Shown one piece after another: positions 36,671 to 48,775 of a stretch of 64,000 nt of DNA (position 1 is the first letter of the stretch; every line of letters begins with the position of its first letter). Source of the DNA: Burkholderia thailandensis E264 (GTDB lineage Bacteria > Pseudomonadota > Gammaproteobacteria > Burkholderiales > Burkholderiaceae); the NCBI RefSeq assembly GCF_000012365.1, contig NC_007651.1:3286001-3350000 (forward strand), given 5' to 3'. A model generated the notes under the pieces. It was not told the DNA's origin. It was given only the letters and a program-made list of their open reading frames with translations, and did no database searches. Made by a program: the position numbers and the translations under genes.

Positions 36671-38521
36671 TTACAGCAGCGGGCAATCCGTTACGTTCGT
36701 CCCCCGCTCGACGCACAATCGCTCATAGTCGCGCAGATAGGCACGCTCGTCGTCGGTGAGCAAATCGACATCGATCAGATCCCAGTCGTAGCCGACGGTC
36801 ACGAGGTTCTCGAATTCCATCTTGCCCGGCTCTCGTTCGCTTGGATGGATGACGACGATGTTCTCGATGCGCACACCGCCCTTGCCCGGCAAATAGATAC
36901 CCGGCTCCACCGAAATGACGGCGTTCGGCACGAGGCCATATTGGGAACCCACGTTGAACCGCACGCCGCCTTCGTGCACGTGAATGCCGATTCCGTGCCC
37001 GGTGCCGTGATTGTAGTCGTAGCCATGCTCGCGGCAGACGCCGCGCACGACGGCGTCGACATCCGCGCCCGTTGCCGTTTGCGGAAAACGCGTGACGAGC
37101 CCCTTGATGCACGCCTTCAGCGCGACCGTGTAGATCTCGCGTTGCCACGGCTGCGGCTGCGTATCGGCGCGCGTTCGGCGCAACACGACGCGCGTGCAGT
37201 CGGTCGCGAAACCGCCGTCGAAGTAGGCACCGCTATCGAGCAGCACCAGTTCGCCTTCAGTCAGCTCGACGTCGGGGCTCACCGCCGTATAGTGCGCGGA
37301 CGCGCTGTTCGCCCCGTTCGCCGCAACCGTCGTGAAGCTCAGCGCCACCGCCGAACGCGCGGCATATGCGTCGCTGATCACGCGTGCGAGATCGAATTCG
37401 GAGTGCCGCTTGCCGGGCTCGCCTTTTTTCGCCCAGCGCATCGCCTCGGCAATCGCGTCGGAGCTGCGCGCGAACGCATCGCGGAACTGGCCGAGCACCT
37501 CCGGCGTCTTGGCCGCCCGCATTGCTTCGACCGGGTTGTGGTCGACATGACGGGCAACGGGCCACACGCGGCGCACCGCGTCGGGTAGCGCGCAATTGAC
37601 CGCTTCGAAGCCGTAGCACACGTACTCGATGTCGAATTGCGCAAGAAAGCGCTCGAGCGCGGCGGCATCGTTACGAATCACGTGCAGCGCCGGATAAGAG
37701 TCGACCTGCACCGGACAGCGATCAAAACCTTCCGGCAGAAACAGCGCGACCGCATCGCCAACGACGAACAGAAAGCCGACATGCGACGATACATACGGCA
37801 GGTGGTAGCCGCGGCTGTTCAGCAGATAGCTCAGATCGTCCGCTGCGCAGCTCAAGAACGCGGCCTTCGCGCACGGATCGCCGAGATGCTCGCCGATTCG
37901 TTTGTTGAGCGTCGCGACGTTCTCCGCGATGGAGACGCCCGTTACCGAGCGCGGCAATTCGAAAATCGGCCGCTCGACGCGCCAGCCGGGCAGCGAGATC
38001 GCCTGGTCGATTTCGCTGTCGGCAAGGCTCGTCCATTGCAACCCGGCGCTCCGCGTTTGCGCGAACAAGCACGCACGCTGAGCGACACTCAGGCGCGGCG
38101 CGTCGTAGCCCACACGCTTGATGTCGGCCGCGTGCGTCGCGAGCCAGTCGCCGATCGCCGGCCACATCGCGACGTTAAGTCCCAGTTTCTCGACGTGCAC
38201 GCGCACCGGATCGCACTGTTTCTCCGCCTGCAGATGGTAGCGACCATCGACGAACAACACGAATTGCGGCACGCCGATCCGCTTCGCAGCCGCCGCGCTC
38301 AAAAACACCCCCGAGCCGACCGACCCGTCGAATCCGGACAATGCGTAGCGCGGATTATTGCAGCGCGGCAGCCACTCCGAGATGTACTCGTCCTGCGACG
38401 TGACCACTAGCGCGTCGAGTTGCAACGCATCGATCAGATGCGAAAGGCCCGCGTGCGTGTCGACAACCGATGCATCGTATCGCGCGAGGTCGGTGAAGCT
38501 GTATTTCAGTCGGTCGATCAT
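36671..38521 (-). CDS. Xaa-Pro aminopeptidase, M24 family (aminopeptidase P)
   Basis: 616 residues: two creatinase-like N-terminal domains (LIDALQLDALVVTSQDEYIS; VLFVDGRYHLQAEKQ) and a pita-bread catalytic domain. The five metal ligands are visible: Asp in LLDSGAYFDGG, Asp in FATDCTRVV, His in HGTGHGIGIHVHEGG, Glu in ISVEPGIYLPG and Glu in GVRIENIVV. The long three-domain form is typical of cytosolic aminopeptidase P, which removes N-terminal residues ahead of proline. No signal peptide is seen. Confidence 0.92.
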   Translation of the reverse strand: MIDRLKYSFTDLARYDASVVDTHAGLSHLIDALQLDALVVTSQDEYISEWLPRCNNPRYALSGFDGSVGSGVFLSAAAAKRIGVPQFVLFVDGRYHLQAEKQCDPVRVHVEKLGLNVAMWPAIGDWLATHAADIKRVGYDAPRLSVAQRACLFAQTRSAGLQWTSLADSEIDQAISLPGWRVERPIFELPRSVTGVSIAENVATLNKRIGEHLGDPCAKAAFLSCAADDLSYLLNSRGYHLPYVSSHVGFLFVVGDAVALFLPEGFDRCPVQVDSYPALHVIRNDAAALERFLAQFDIEYVCYGFEAVNCALPDAVRRVWPVARHVDHNPVEAMRAAKTPEVLGQFRDAFARSSDAIAEAMRWAKKGEPGKRHSEFDLARVISDAYAARSAVALSFTTVAANGANSASAHYTAVSPDVELTEGELVLLDSGAYFDGGFATDCTRVVLRRTRADTQPQPWQREIYTVALKACIKGLVTRFPQTATGADVDAVVRGVCREHGYDYNHGTGHGIGIHVHEGGVRFNVGSQYGLVPNAVISVEPGIYLPGKGGVRIENIVVIHPSEREPGKMEFENLVTVGYDWDLIDVDLLTDDERAYLRDYERLCVERGTNVTDCPLL

Positions 38522-38722
38522 CGGATGTCCAGATTGATGTCAATAAGCGCCCGCAGCCGCCTACTGGCGGCCGGCTGCCGAAAAAATTACCTTTCGACAG
38601 AAGTTGCGTCAAGCTTAAATTTTTGCCTCACTTAAATAAATGCAACCTTCCGTCGGAACGGTCAGTCGGCGTTGACCTGCGATCAGGCTCCGTGCGGATC
38701 TGACTGCCGAGCCTTCACGGAG
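38522..38722. other. intergenic DNA between aminopeptidase gene and IS remnant
   Basis: About 200 bp without gene content. The part at 38585-38650 is AT-rich and is the likely promoter zone of the aminopeptidase gene. Confidence 0.4.
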
Positions 38723-38977
38723 TGACCTGCCCCCAGCAAACCGGGCCAGCCAGAACCTAGTAGAGTTCGTTTTTGAGCGGCCCCGGTTTTCAGTGGTAAT
38801 CCCCCCGCTTTGCACGGGGCTCAGAAGTAGAAACTAAGCGGCCATGGCCAGCCGCTGTTTTGGCGTAAATCCGCCCAAGGCCATGTTCGGGCGGTCGTGA
38901 TTGTAAATCCACATCCAGTCGGTTGCGAAACGCTGCACGTGGTCCAGGTCGTCCCAGTGGTACGGCGGCAGCCATTC
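38723..38977 (-). mobile_element. IS407-type (IS3 family) 3' remnant
   Basis: The terminal repeat TGACCTGCCCCC starts at 38723. On the minus strand, codons ending at TAG 38834-38836 read EWLPPYHWDDLDHVQRFATD and NHDRPNMALGGFTPKQRLAM, the C-terminal end of an IS3-family OrfB integrase. Homology stops at about 38977, so most of the element, including the DDE core, is gone. Confidence 0.8.
38834..38977 (-). pseudogene. C-terminal fragment of IS3-family transposase OrfB
   Basis: The last 47 residues of an OrfB-type integrase survive (motif NHDRPNMALGG near the end). No start and no catalytic triad remain. Confidence 0.78.
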
Positions 38978-39040
38978 TAAGAACTGGGATGTTGAGGAGG
39001 GGTGGAGGCGTCGCTCCGTCAGATCTTGTCGTGGCGGTAT

Positions 39041-39150
39041 GTAAGCGAGTCGCCGGTACCGTCTCGACGGTGTGAATGAATGTTGCCAGAGTAGGCCCCA
39101 CCACGGCGAGTAGCGGGGACCACAGTGTCAACAGAAGCACCGAAGAGAAC
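39041..39150. repeat. left terminal inverted repeat of IS66-family element, 110 bp
   Basis: Exact reverse complement of 41848-41957 over all 110 bases by eye. It contains the GTG start of tnpA. Confidence 0.92.
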
Positions 39151-39532
39151 TTCACGCAAAGGCATTCCTAATCACCCCGTCGAATTTCGACGGAAACTCG
39201 CCAAGCTGGCCTGCGAACCGGGCGTATCCGTAGCGCGGCTGGCGATGGAACACGGGGTGAACACGAACTTGTTATTCAAATGGCGTCGCGCGTTGCGTGC
39301 CGGCGAATACGATTCTGTGGGATTTTTGCCGGTCACATTGGAAGCGCCAGCGCCACAGATCGAGCGACCGACTGCGACCGTGGCGCCGACGCCGGTGATC
39401 GGCGCTGCCGCGATGGGCGCCATAGAGATCAACGTCGGTAACACTCGTGTGCGGATCGAGGGCTCGCCCAACGAGGGCACGTTGCGGCTGGTGCTGCGCA
39501 TGTTGCGCAACACACCGGAATCGGCAGCATGA
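39125..39532 (+). CDS. tnpA: IS66-family TnpA (HTH accessory protein)
   Basis: 135 residues from a GTG at 39125. [20 protein letters not shown] and [18 protein letters not shown] are the helix-turn-helix of IS66 OrfA proteins. The gene starts within the terminal repeat and overlaps tnpB by 4 bp (ATGA). It looks intact. Confidence 0.9.
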   Translation: MSTEAPKRTSRKGIPNHPVEFRRKLAKLACEPGVSVARLAMEHGVNTNLLFKWRRALRAGEYDSVGFLPVTLEAPAPQIERPTATVAPTPVIGAAAMGAIEINVGNTRVRIEGSPNEGTLRLVLRMLRNTPESAA

Positions 39533-39855
39533 TCGGGCTGCCCAGCCGCACAAAGGTCTGGCTGGCCGCGGGTGTGACTGATATGCGTTCAGGCTTCAAC
39601 AGCTTGGCCGCGAAGGTCCAGACCGTATTGGAACGCGATCCCTTCAGCGGCCACGTGTTCGTGTTCCGAGGCAAGCGCGGCGATCTGGTCAAAGTGCTGT
39701 GGTGGAGCGGCGACGGCATGTGTCTTCTGATGAAACGCCTGGAACGGGGCCGATTCGTTTGGCCACGCGCCGACGGTGGCGTTGTCTGCCTGAGCCAAGC
39801 CCAACTGTCGATGCTGCTCGAAGGTACCAGGCTATCTACGAGACCGGACGCGTGA
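39529..39855 (+). pseudogene. tnpB: IS66-family TnpB, C-terminus replaced by deletion junction
   Basis: Residues 1-98 match TnpB ([53 protein letters not shown] type). After MLLEG the frame runs into tnpC sequence out of frame and ends as TRLSTRPDA, instead of the usual DWR-type ending. The junction is at about 39823-39827. Confidence 0.85.
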
Positions 39856-40199
39856 GGGAAGCTGCCTGCTGGGCGCATGCCCGACGCCAGTTCTATGAGC
39901 TACACGCTGCGCGCCCGAACGCATTGAATACCGAAGCGCTCGAGCGTATCGGTGCGTTGTACAAGATCGAAGACGCGATACGCGGCAAACCGCCCGACGA
40001 GCGTCGTGCGTATCGAGAAGCACATGCCCGACCGCTTCTCAGTCAGCTTCACGCCTGGCTCACCGCCACGCTGGAGACACTCTCAAAGAAATCCGATACG
40101 AGTCGGGCGATTCTCTATGCGCTGAACCGATGGGAAGCGCTCACACGCTATTGCGACGACGGCCAACTCGAGATCGATAACCTGCCGGTCGAGCGAGCG
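39825..40199 (+). pseudogene. tnpC: IS66-family TnpC, middle fragment (left of IS256 insertion)
   Basis: [32 protein letters not shown] and NLPVERA are IS66 transposase sequence. The first half of tnpC, including the N-terminal domains, is deleted at the tnpB junction. The gene is cut at 40199 by the IS256-family insertion and continues at 41577. Confidence 0.87.
40192..40199. repeat. 8-bp target-site duplication, left copy
   Basis: AGCGAGCG, repeated directly at 41569-41576 on the other side of the IS256-family element. Removing the element plus one copy restores the tnpC reading frame exactly ([20 protein letters not shown]). Confidence 0.92.
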
Positions 40200-41568
40200 G
40201 AGCCTGTCAGATTTTTAGTGTGCTGAGGTCATGAGACGATAACGGAACTAACGTCCTATGACCGATGCAACAGTGAGCAAGAAGAGCAAGAATCCGAAGG
40301 CACCAAAGCTGTTTCCCGATGAGCTGATCGATCAGTTGCTTGCCCAGGTTCAGGGCAAGGATGCCGAGTCGATCCTGGGCGAATCGGGGCTGGCCGGCCA
40401 GCTCAAGAAGCAACTGGCCGAGCGCATGCTCGCGGCCGAGTTGAGCCACCATCTGGCAGCCGAGACCGAGCAAGGCAGGGCCGGTAACCACCGCAACGGC
40501 ACCAGCGCCAAGACGGTCCTGACGCCCAACGGCGAACTGAAGCTGGATATTCCGCGCGATCGACAGGCGACGTTTGAGCCGCAGTTGGTTGGCAAGTACC
40601 AACGCCGGCTGCCAGGCTTCGACGACCACGTGATCAGCATGTATGCGCGCGGCATGAGCGTTCGCGAGATTCAGGGCCATCTGCTGGAACTGTACGGGTT
40701 GCAGGTGTCGCCCGACCTGATTTCGACGGTCACCGACGAGGTGCTGGCCGACGTCGAACAGTGGCAGCAGCGCCCGCTCGAGGCCATGTATCCGATTGTG
40801 TACTTCGACGCGCTGCGGCTGAAGATCCGCGACGAAGGCACGGTCAAGAACAAGGCGGTCTATCTGGCGCTGGGCATCCGCGCCGACGGCCGCAAGGAAG
40901 TACTGGGTTTGTGGATCGAGCAAACCGAAGGCGCCAAGTTCTGGCTGAAGGTCTTCAACGAGCTGAAGAACCGCGGCTTGCACGACATCCTGATCGCGGT
41001 GGTCGATGGGTTGCGCGGCTTCCCCGAAGCGATCGAGGCGGTCTATCCGGCCGCCCAAATCCAGATCTGCATCGTGCATCTGATCCGCAATTCGCTGAAT
41101 CTGGCGAGCTGGAAGGATCGCAAGCCGCTGGCTGCCGCGATCAAGCCGATCTACCAGGCCGCCACGGCCGAGGCGGCGGCAGCGGCGCTCGACGCCTTTG
41201 CGCAGAGCGAGTGGGGCCGCAAATTCCCTACCGTCGCGGCCATGTGGCAGCGCCAATGGGAACAGGTGATTCCCTTCTTTGCCTATCCGCCGGAGGTGCG
41301 TCGAATCGTATATACGACAAACGCTATCGAGAGCATGCACATGCAGTTGCGCAAGATCGTCAAGAACCGCGGCCACTTCCCGAGCGACGAAGCCGCCAGC
41401 AAACTGCTGTATCTGGCCTTGCGCAACATCGAAAAGGATTGGAAGATGCCGCCTATCACTTGGCGGCAAGCAGTTAATCAGTTCGCCATTCTGTTCGGCG
41501 AGCGATTCACCTCCGCCATCAACTGAGACCTTTAACCGGCCTCAGCACACGAAATTCCTGACACGTCC
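40200..41568 (+). mobile_element. IS256-family insertion sequence, 1369 bp, apparently complete
   Basis: Imperfect 29-bp terminal repeats (40200-40228 and 41540-41568) agree at 22 positions, sharing TGTCAG and GTGTGCTGAGG. An 8-bp duplication flanks it, and one full-length transposase is inside. It looks recently inserted and potentially active. Confidence 0.9.
40258..41526 (+). CDS. IS256-family (Mutator-type) transposase
   Basis: 422 residues, full length. MLAAELSHHLAAETEQGRAG and YARGMSVREIQGHLLELYG are the N-terminal family signatures. The DDE residues lie in YPIVYFDALRLKIRDEG, ILIAVVDGLRGFPEAIEAVY and TTNAIESMHMQLRKIVKNRG. It catalyses transposition of the element that carries it. No frameshift or stop is present. 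Confidence 0.95.
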   Translation: MTDATVSKKSKNPKAPKLFPDELIDQLLAQVQGKDAESILGESGLAGQLKKQLAERMLAAELSHHLAAETEQGRAGNHRNGTSAKTVLTPNGELKLDIPRDRQATFEPQLVGKYQRRLPGFDDHVISMYARGMSVREIQGHLLELYGLQVSPDLISTVTDEVLADVEQWQQRPLEAMYPIVYFDALRLKIRDEGTVKNKAVYLALGIRADGRKEVLGLWIEQTEGAKFWLKVFNELKNRGLHDILIAVVDGLRGFPEAIEAVYPAAQIQICIVHLIRNSLNLASWKDRKPLAAAIKPIYQAATAEAAAAALDAFAQSEWGRKFPTVAAMWQRQWEQVIPFFAYPPEVRRIVYTTNAIESMHMQLRKIVKNRGHFPSDEAASKLLYLALRNIEKDWKMPPITWRQAVNQFAILFGERFTSAIN

Positions 41569-41576
41569 AGCGAGCG
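41569..41576. repeat. 8-bp target-site duplication, right copy
   Basis: AGCGAGCG, identical to 40192-40199. Confidence 0.92.
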
Positions 41577-41804
41577 TTGCGTGGAGTGGCCATCGGGAGG
41601 CGGAATTACCTGTTCGCCGGTGCCGACTCCGGCGGCGAGCGCGCTGCCGCGATCTATAGCCTCATCGGAACGGCGAAGCTCAACGGCATCGATCCCGAGG
41701 CGTATCTGCGCTTCGTCCTTGCCCGCATTGCTGATCACGCAATCAATCGTGTCGATCAGCTCATGCCGTGGGCCATAGCTGATCAACTCCGCGACGACAG
41801 CTGA
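41577..41804 (+). pseudogene. tnpC: IS66-family TnpC, C-terminal fragment (right of IS256 insertion)
   Basis: [20 protein letters not shown] and [20 protein letters not shown], then [13 protein letters not shown], are the conserved end of IS66 transposases. It is in frame with the fragment ending at 40199 once the IS256-family element is removed. Confidence 0.88.
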
Positions 41805-41847
41805 CATCAAGATCCCGTCGTCAAGACGGCGCTGCCGACACGCTTAC

Positions 41848-41957
41848 GTTCTCTTCGGTGCTTCTGTTGACACTGTGGTCCCCGCTACTCGCCGTGGTGG
41901 GGCCTACTCTGGCAACATTCATTCACACCGTCGAGACGGTACCGGCGACTCGCTTAC
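41848..41957. repeat. right terminal inverted repeat of IS66-family element, 110 bp
   Basis: Exact reverse complement of 39041-39150, ending ACTCGCTTAC. Confidence 0.92.
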
Positions 41958-42021
41958 GGGGCGGTATGGAGGTGGCGTCGGCAGAGGGATGAGAGGGGTG
42001 TGGTGGGTGGGGATAAAAAGC

Positions 42022-42051
42022 AAAACCCCCGCCTGGTTGGGCGGGGGTTTT
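42022..42051 (-). terminator. rRNA operon terminator
   Basis: AAAACCCCCGCC and GGCGGGGGTTTT form a 12-bp stem with a 6-base loop. On the minus strand TTTTGCTTTTT follows. It lies about 10 bp beyond the 5S gene. Confidence 0.92.
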
Positions 42052-42061
42052 GGCAAGGGGA

Positions 42062-42177
42062 GCCTGACGATTACCTACTTTCACACGGGCAATCCGCACT
42101 ATCATCGGCGTAGAGTCGTTTCACGGTCCTGTTCGGGATGGGAAGGGGTGGGACCGACTCGCTATGGTCATCAGGCA
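42062..42177 (-). rRNA. rrf: 5S ribosomal RNA
   Basis: The minus strand reads TGCCTGATGACCATAGCGAG through CCCATCCCGAACAGGACCGT to TAATCGTCAGGC, with the ends complementary as in 5S rRNA. Length is about 116 nt. It is the last gene of the operon. Confidence 0.95.
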
Positions 42178-42292
42178 AAGAGGGATGTTCTGCTGGGCAG
42201 GCCAACAGAACCAATCTGGGAAGAAGCAGTAATATTGGGTTGTGTGTATCGCACACGAGAATCAACAAGATCTGGCAAGGCAGACTTGTTAT

Positions 42293-45173
<2,881 letters not shown>

Positions 45174-45398
45174 TATAACGAGTCTGTCTCTCGATCATCG
45201 TTAGCGCTTGAGCGCTTACGATGATCCGATACACAGTACGCTACAGGTTGAGTTCTCGCGTTGTGCCGTATTCCAAAATCGAGCCGAACATGAAGTTCGA
45301 ATCATCTTGAGATACATCGATACAATCACAACCCGGATAGTTTCCACGTCCATCTCATTAGACGCTTCCGCTATCCAAATTACTTACTTCTTCCAGAT

Positions 45399-45409
45399 TG
45401 TTAAAGAAC
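45399..45409 (-). promoter_or_regulatory. boxA-like antitermination element in the 16S-23S spacer
   Basis: The minus strand reads GTTCTTTAACA, close to the leader boxA at 47451-47462. Such an element loads the Nus antitermination complex before 23S. Confidence 0.65.
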
Positions 45410-45495
45410 GACAGCCGATACAGTTTCCTGCATCACTCTGACTGGCTCAATCGCCAATGCTTAATGCTCGCTTCCAAGCACTTACCATTGAGGAT

Positions 45496-45571
45496 TGGTG
45501 GAGGCAGACGGGATCGAACCGACGACCCCCTGCTTGCAAAGCAGGTGCTCTCCCAGCTGAGCTATGCCCCC
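45496..45571 (-). tRNA. tRNA-Ala (anticodon TGC)
   Basis: 76 nt including encoded CCA. The minus strand starts GGGGGCATAGCTCAGCTGGG; the anticodon loop is CTTTGCAAG. It lies in the 16S-23S spacer. Confidence 0.97.
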
Positions 45572-45606
45572 ATACAGAGACACTCAGGTTTATTCCGCCA
45601 GACAAT

Positions 45607-45683
45607 TGGTGGGTCTGGTTGGATTCGAACCAACGACCCCCGCCTTATCAAGACGGTGCTCTAACCGACTGAGCTACAGACCC
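45607..45683 (-). tRNA. tRNA-Ile (anticodon GAT)
   Basis: 77 nt including encoded CCA. The minus strand starts GGGTCTGTAGCTCAGTCGGT; the anticodon loop is CTTGATAAG. It is the first tRNA of the spacer. Confidence 0.97.
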
Positions 45684-45746
45684 CTGAGTCTGTCCTAATT
45701 TACAGCCGATAAGCGTGAGCGCTCAACTTCGCGGATTTAAGCTCGA

Positions 45747-47279
<1,533 letters not shown>

Positions 47280-47450
47280 ATTCCTGTTACTGTTTTCGGT
47301 TGTTTCCAACCGGTCGCTCACTCAAAGCTGACAGGTCATATGAATTGCTTCATAAACCTGACTTACTTTAGTGTGAGACTCTTGATACTTTTGCTTGCGA
47401 TCCGAAGATCGTCCGCTTACATCAAGCGCCCACACTTATCGGCTGTTCAT

Positions 47451-47462
47451 TGTTAAAGAGCA
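47451..47462 (-). promoter_or_regulatory. boxA antitermination element of the rRNA leader
   Basis: The minus strand reads TGCTCTTTAACA, the classical boxA consensus, between the promoters and 16S. Confidence 0.85.
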
Positions 47463-47535
47463 CATCTGCGAGAAAACTTTCCTACTCAACTCCGTCTTCT
47501 CAGCAGCGCTGCGTTGTCAGCAGCAGAGAAACGAG

Positions 47536-47564
47536 ATTATGATCACTTATTCGCAGCACGTCAA
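47536..47564 (-). promoter_or_regulatory. rRNA promoter, proximal
   Basis: On the minus strand TTGACG (47564-47559), a 17-bp spacer and CATAAT (47541-47536). An A/T-rich AGTAAAAAAGT stretch just upstream could be an UP element. Confidence 0.75.
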
Positions 47565-47706
47565 CAACTTTTTTACTACCGTGTCGCGCAGCGTCTGGAT
47601 CACCATTTCACGCTCTCGGTCGCAACCACCGCCGACCGCACTACCCGAGCCGTGAAACTTCCCGCTCCCCTTCGCGCTGCGTTCTCCGTAGCGCGAAAGA
47701 GGCGTG

Positions 47707-47735
47707 ATTGTAGGCACTACCTCTTCCGCGCGCAA
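47707..47735 (-). promoter_or_regulatory. rRNA promoter, distal
   Basis: On the minus strand TTGCGC (47735-47730), a 17-bp spacer and TACAAT (47712-47707), followed by a GC-rich CACGCCTC discriminator, as expected of a stringently controlled promoter. Confidence 0.6.
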
Positions 47736-47868
47736 GCCCCTTTCGAAAGAAAATTCTTGCACCTTGAGTTCAGGCACGCGGCAAGTCAGAAACTCGAGGC
47801 GCGCAGGCGCTTTCATTCGAGACGCGCCGCGCGGCAGAAAACAAAGGCGCACGACACTTTGGCCGCGT

Positions 47869-48645
47869 TCAGCGGTGCTTGAAGACGGGCTTGCGCTTCT
47901 CGACGAACGCCGCCATGCCTTCCTTCTGATCTTCAGTTGCAAACGCCGAATGAAACAAGCGGCGCTCGAAGTGCACCCCTTCGGACAAGGTCGTCTCGTA
48001 CGCGCGATTCACCGCCTCCTTCACCATCATCACGGCGGGCAACGAGAACTCGGCGATCGTCGACGCCGCGGCAATCGCTTCGTCGAGCAACTTGTCGGCC
48101 GGCAGAATCCGCGACACCAGCCCCGCGCGCTCGGCCTCCTCCGCATCCATGAAGCGAGCGGTTAGGCACATGTCCATCGCCTTCGCCTTCGATACCGCCC
48201 GCGGCAGACGCTGCGTGCCGCCCGCCCCCGGCAGCACGCCGAGCTTGATTTCGGGTTGGCCGAATTTCGCGGTATCGGCCGCAAAGATGATGTCGCACAT
48301 CATCGCGAGCTCGCAGCCGCCGCCCAGCGCGAAACCCGCCACCGCCGCAATGACCGGCTTGCGAACCTGACGCACCGCCTCCCAGTTACGCGTGATGTAG
48401 TCGCCCTTGAAGACGTCCATATACGAATAGGTCGCCATCATCCCGATGTCGGCGCCAGCTGCGAACGCCTTCTCGCTGCCCGTCAGCACGATCGCGCCGA
48501 TACCCTCATCCGCATCAAATACCTTGAGCGCCGCGCCGAGCTCGTCCATCAGCGCGTCGTTCAGCGCATTCAGCGCCTTCGGACGATTCAGCGTAATCAG
48601 TCCCACCCGGCCCCGCGTCTCCACCAGGATGTTCTCGTAAGCCAT
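47869..48645 (-). CDS. paaF: enoyl-CoA hydratase of phenylacetate catabolism, PaaF-type
   Basis: 258 residues from the ATG at 48645, preceded by AGGAGAGGCAG (the frame opens 18 bases earlier). Crotonase fold: oxyanion-hole parts [11 protein letters not shown] and [15 protein letters not shown], and the second catalytic Glu region [20 protein letters not shown]. In the paa pathway PaaF hydrates 2,3-didehydroadipyl-CoA to 3-hydroxyadipyl-CoA. The name rests on the paa neighbours; the sequence alone says short-chain enoyl-CoA hydratase. It is divergent from paaN and lies just upstream of the rRNA promoters. Confidence 0.85.
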   Translation of the reverse strand: MAYENILVETRGRVGLITLNRPKALNALNDALMDELGAALKVFDADEGIGAIVLTGSEKAFAAGADIGMMATYSYMDVFKGDYITRNWEAVRQVRKPVIAAVAGFALGGGCELAMMCDIIFAADTAKFGQPEIKLGVLPGAGGTQRLPRAVSKAKAMDMCLTARFMDAEEAERAGLVSRILPADKLLDEAIAAASTIAEFSLPAVMMVKEAVNRAYETTLSEGVHFERRLFHSAFATEDQKEGMAAFVEKRKPVFKHR

Positions 48646-48715
48646 CTGCCTCTCCTCGATCAATGAAACATGAAATGCCGCACACGTACGGACGATTTGA
48701 TGCTAACATTTTCCG

Positions 48716-48729
48716 ACCAACCGGTCGGT
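48716..48729. promoter_or_regulatory. putative PaaR (TetR-type) operator
   Basis: ACCAACCGGTCGGT is a palindrome with one mismatched pair, in the 130-bp gap between divergent paaF and paaN. TetR-family PaaR repressors control paa genes in Burkholderia, so this is a natural candidate site. Confidence 0.55.
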
Positions 48730-48775
48730 TAATTAATGACCGCCACCTTTCTCAACGTTCACCACGCCTGCCGCC

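Larger units (their letters stand above)
39041..41957 (+). mobile_element. IS66-family element, internally deleted and split by an IS256-family insertion
   Basis: The ends begin GTAAGCGAGTCGCC and form 110-bp perfect inverted repeats (39041-39150 and 41848-41957). Inside are tnpA, a 3'-truncated tnpB, and two pieces of tnpC separated by another element (40200-41568). The 8-mer GGCGGTAT flanks it on both sides, but with two extra bases at the right junction. Without an intact tnpB and tnpC it cannot move on its own. Confidence 0.9.

Noticed and set aside
38790..39155. 121-residue minus-strand frame across the IS junction
   Set aside because: It joins the IS66 terminal repeat to out-of-frame IS407 remnant sequence; not a real protein.
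45457..45672. Open frames covering the two tRNAs
   Set aside because: The sequence folds as tRNA-Ala and tRNA-Ile; coding is accidental.
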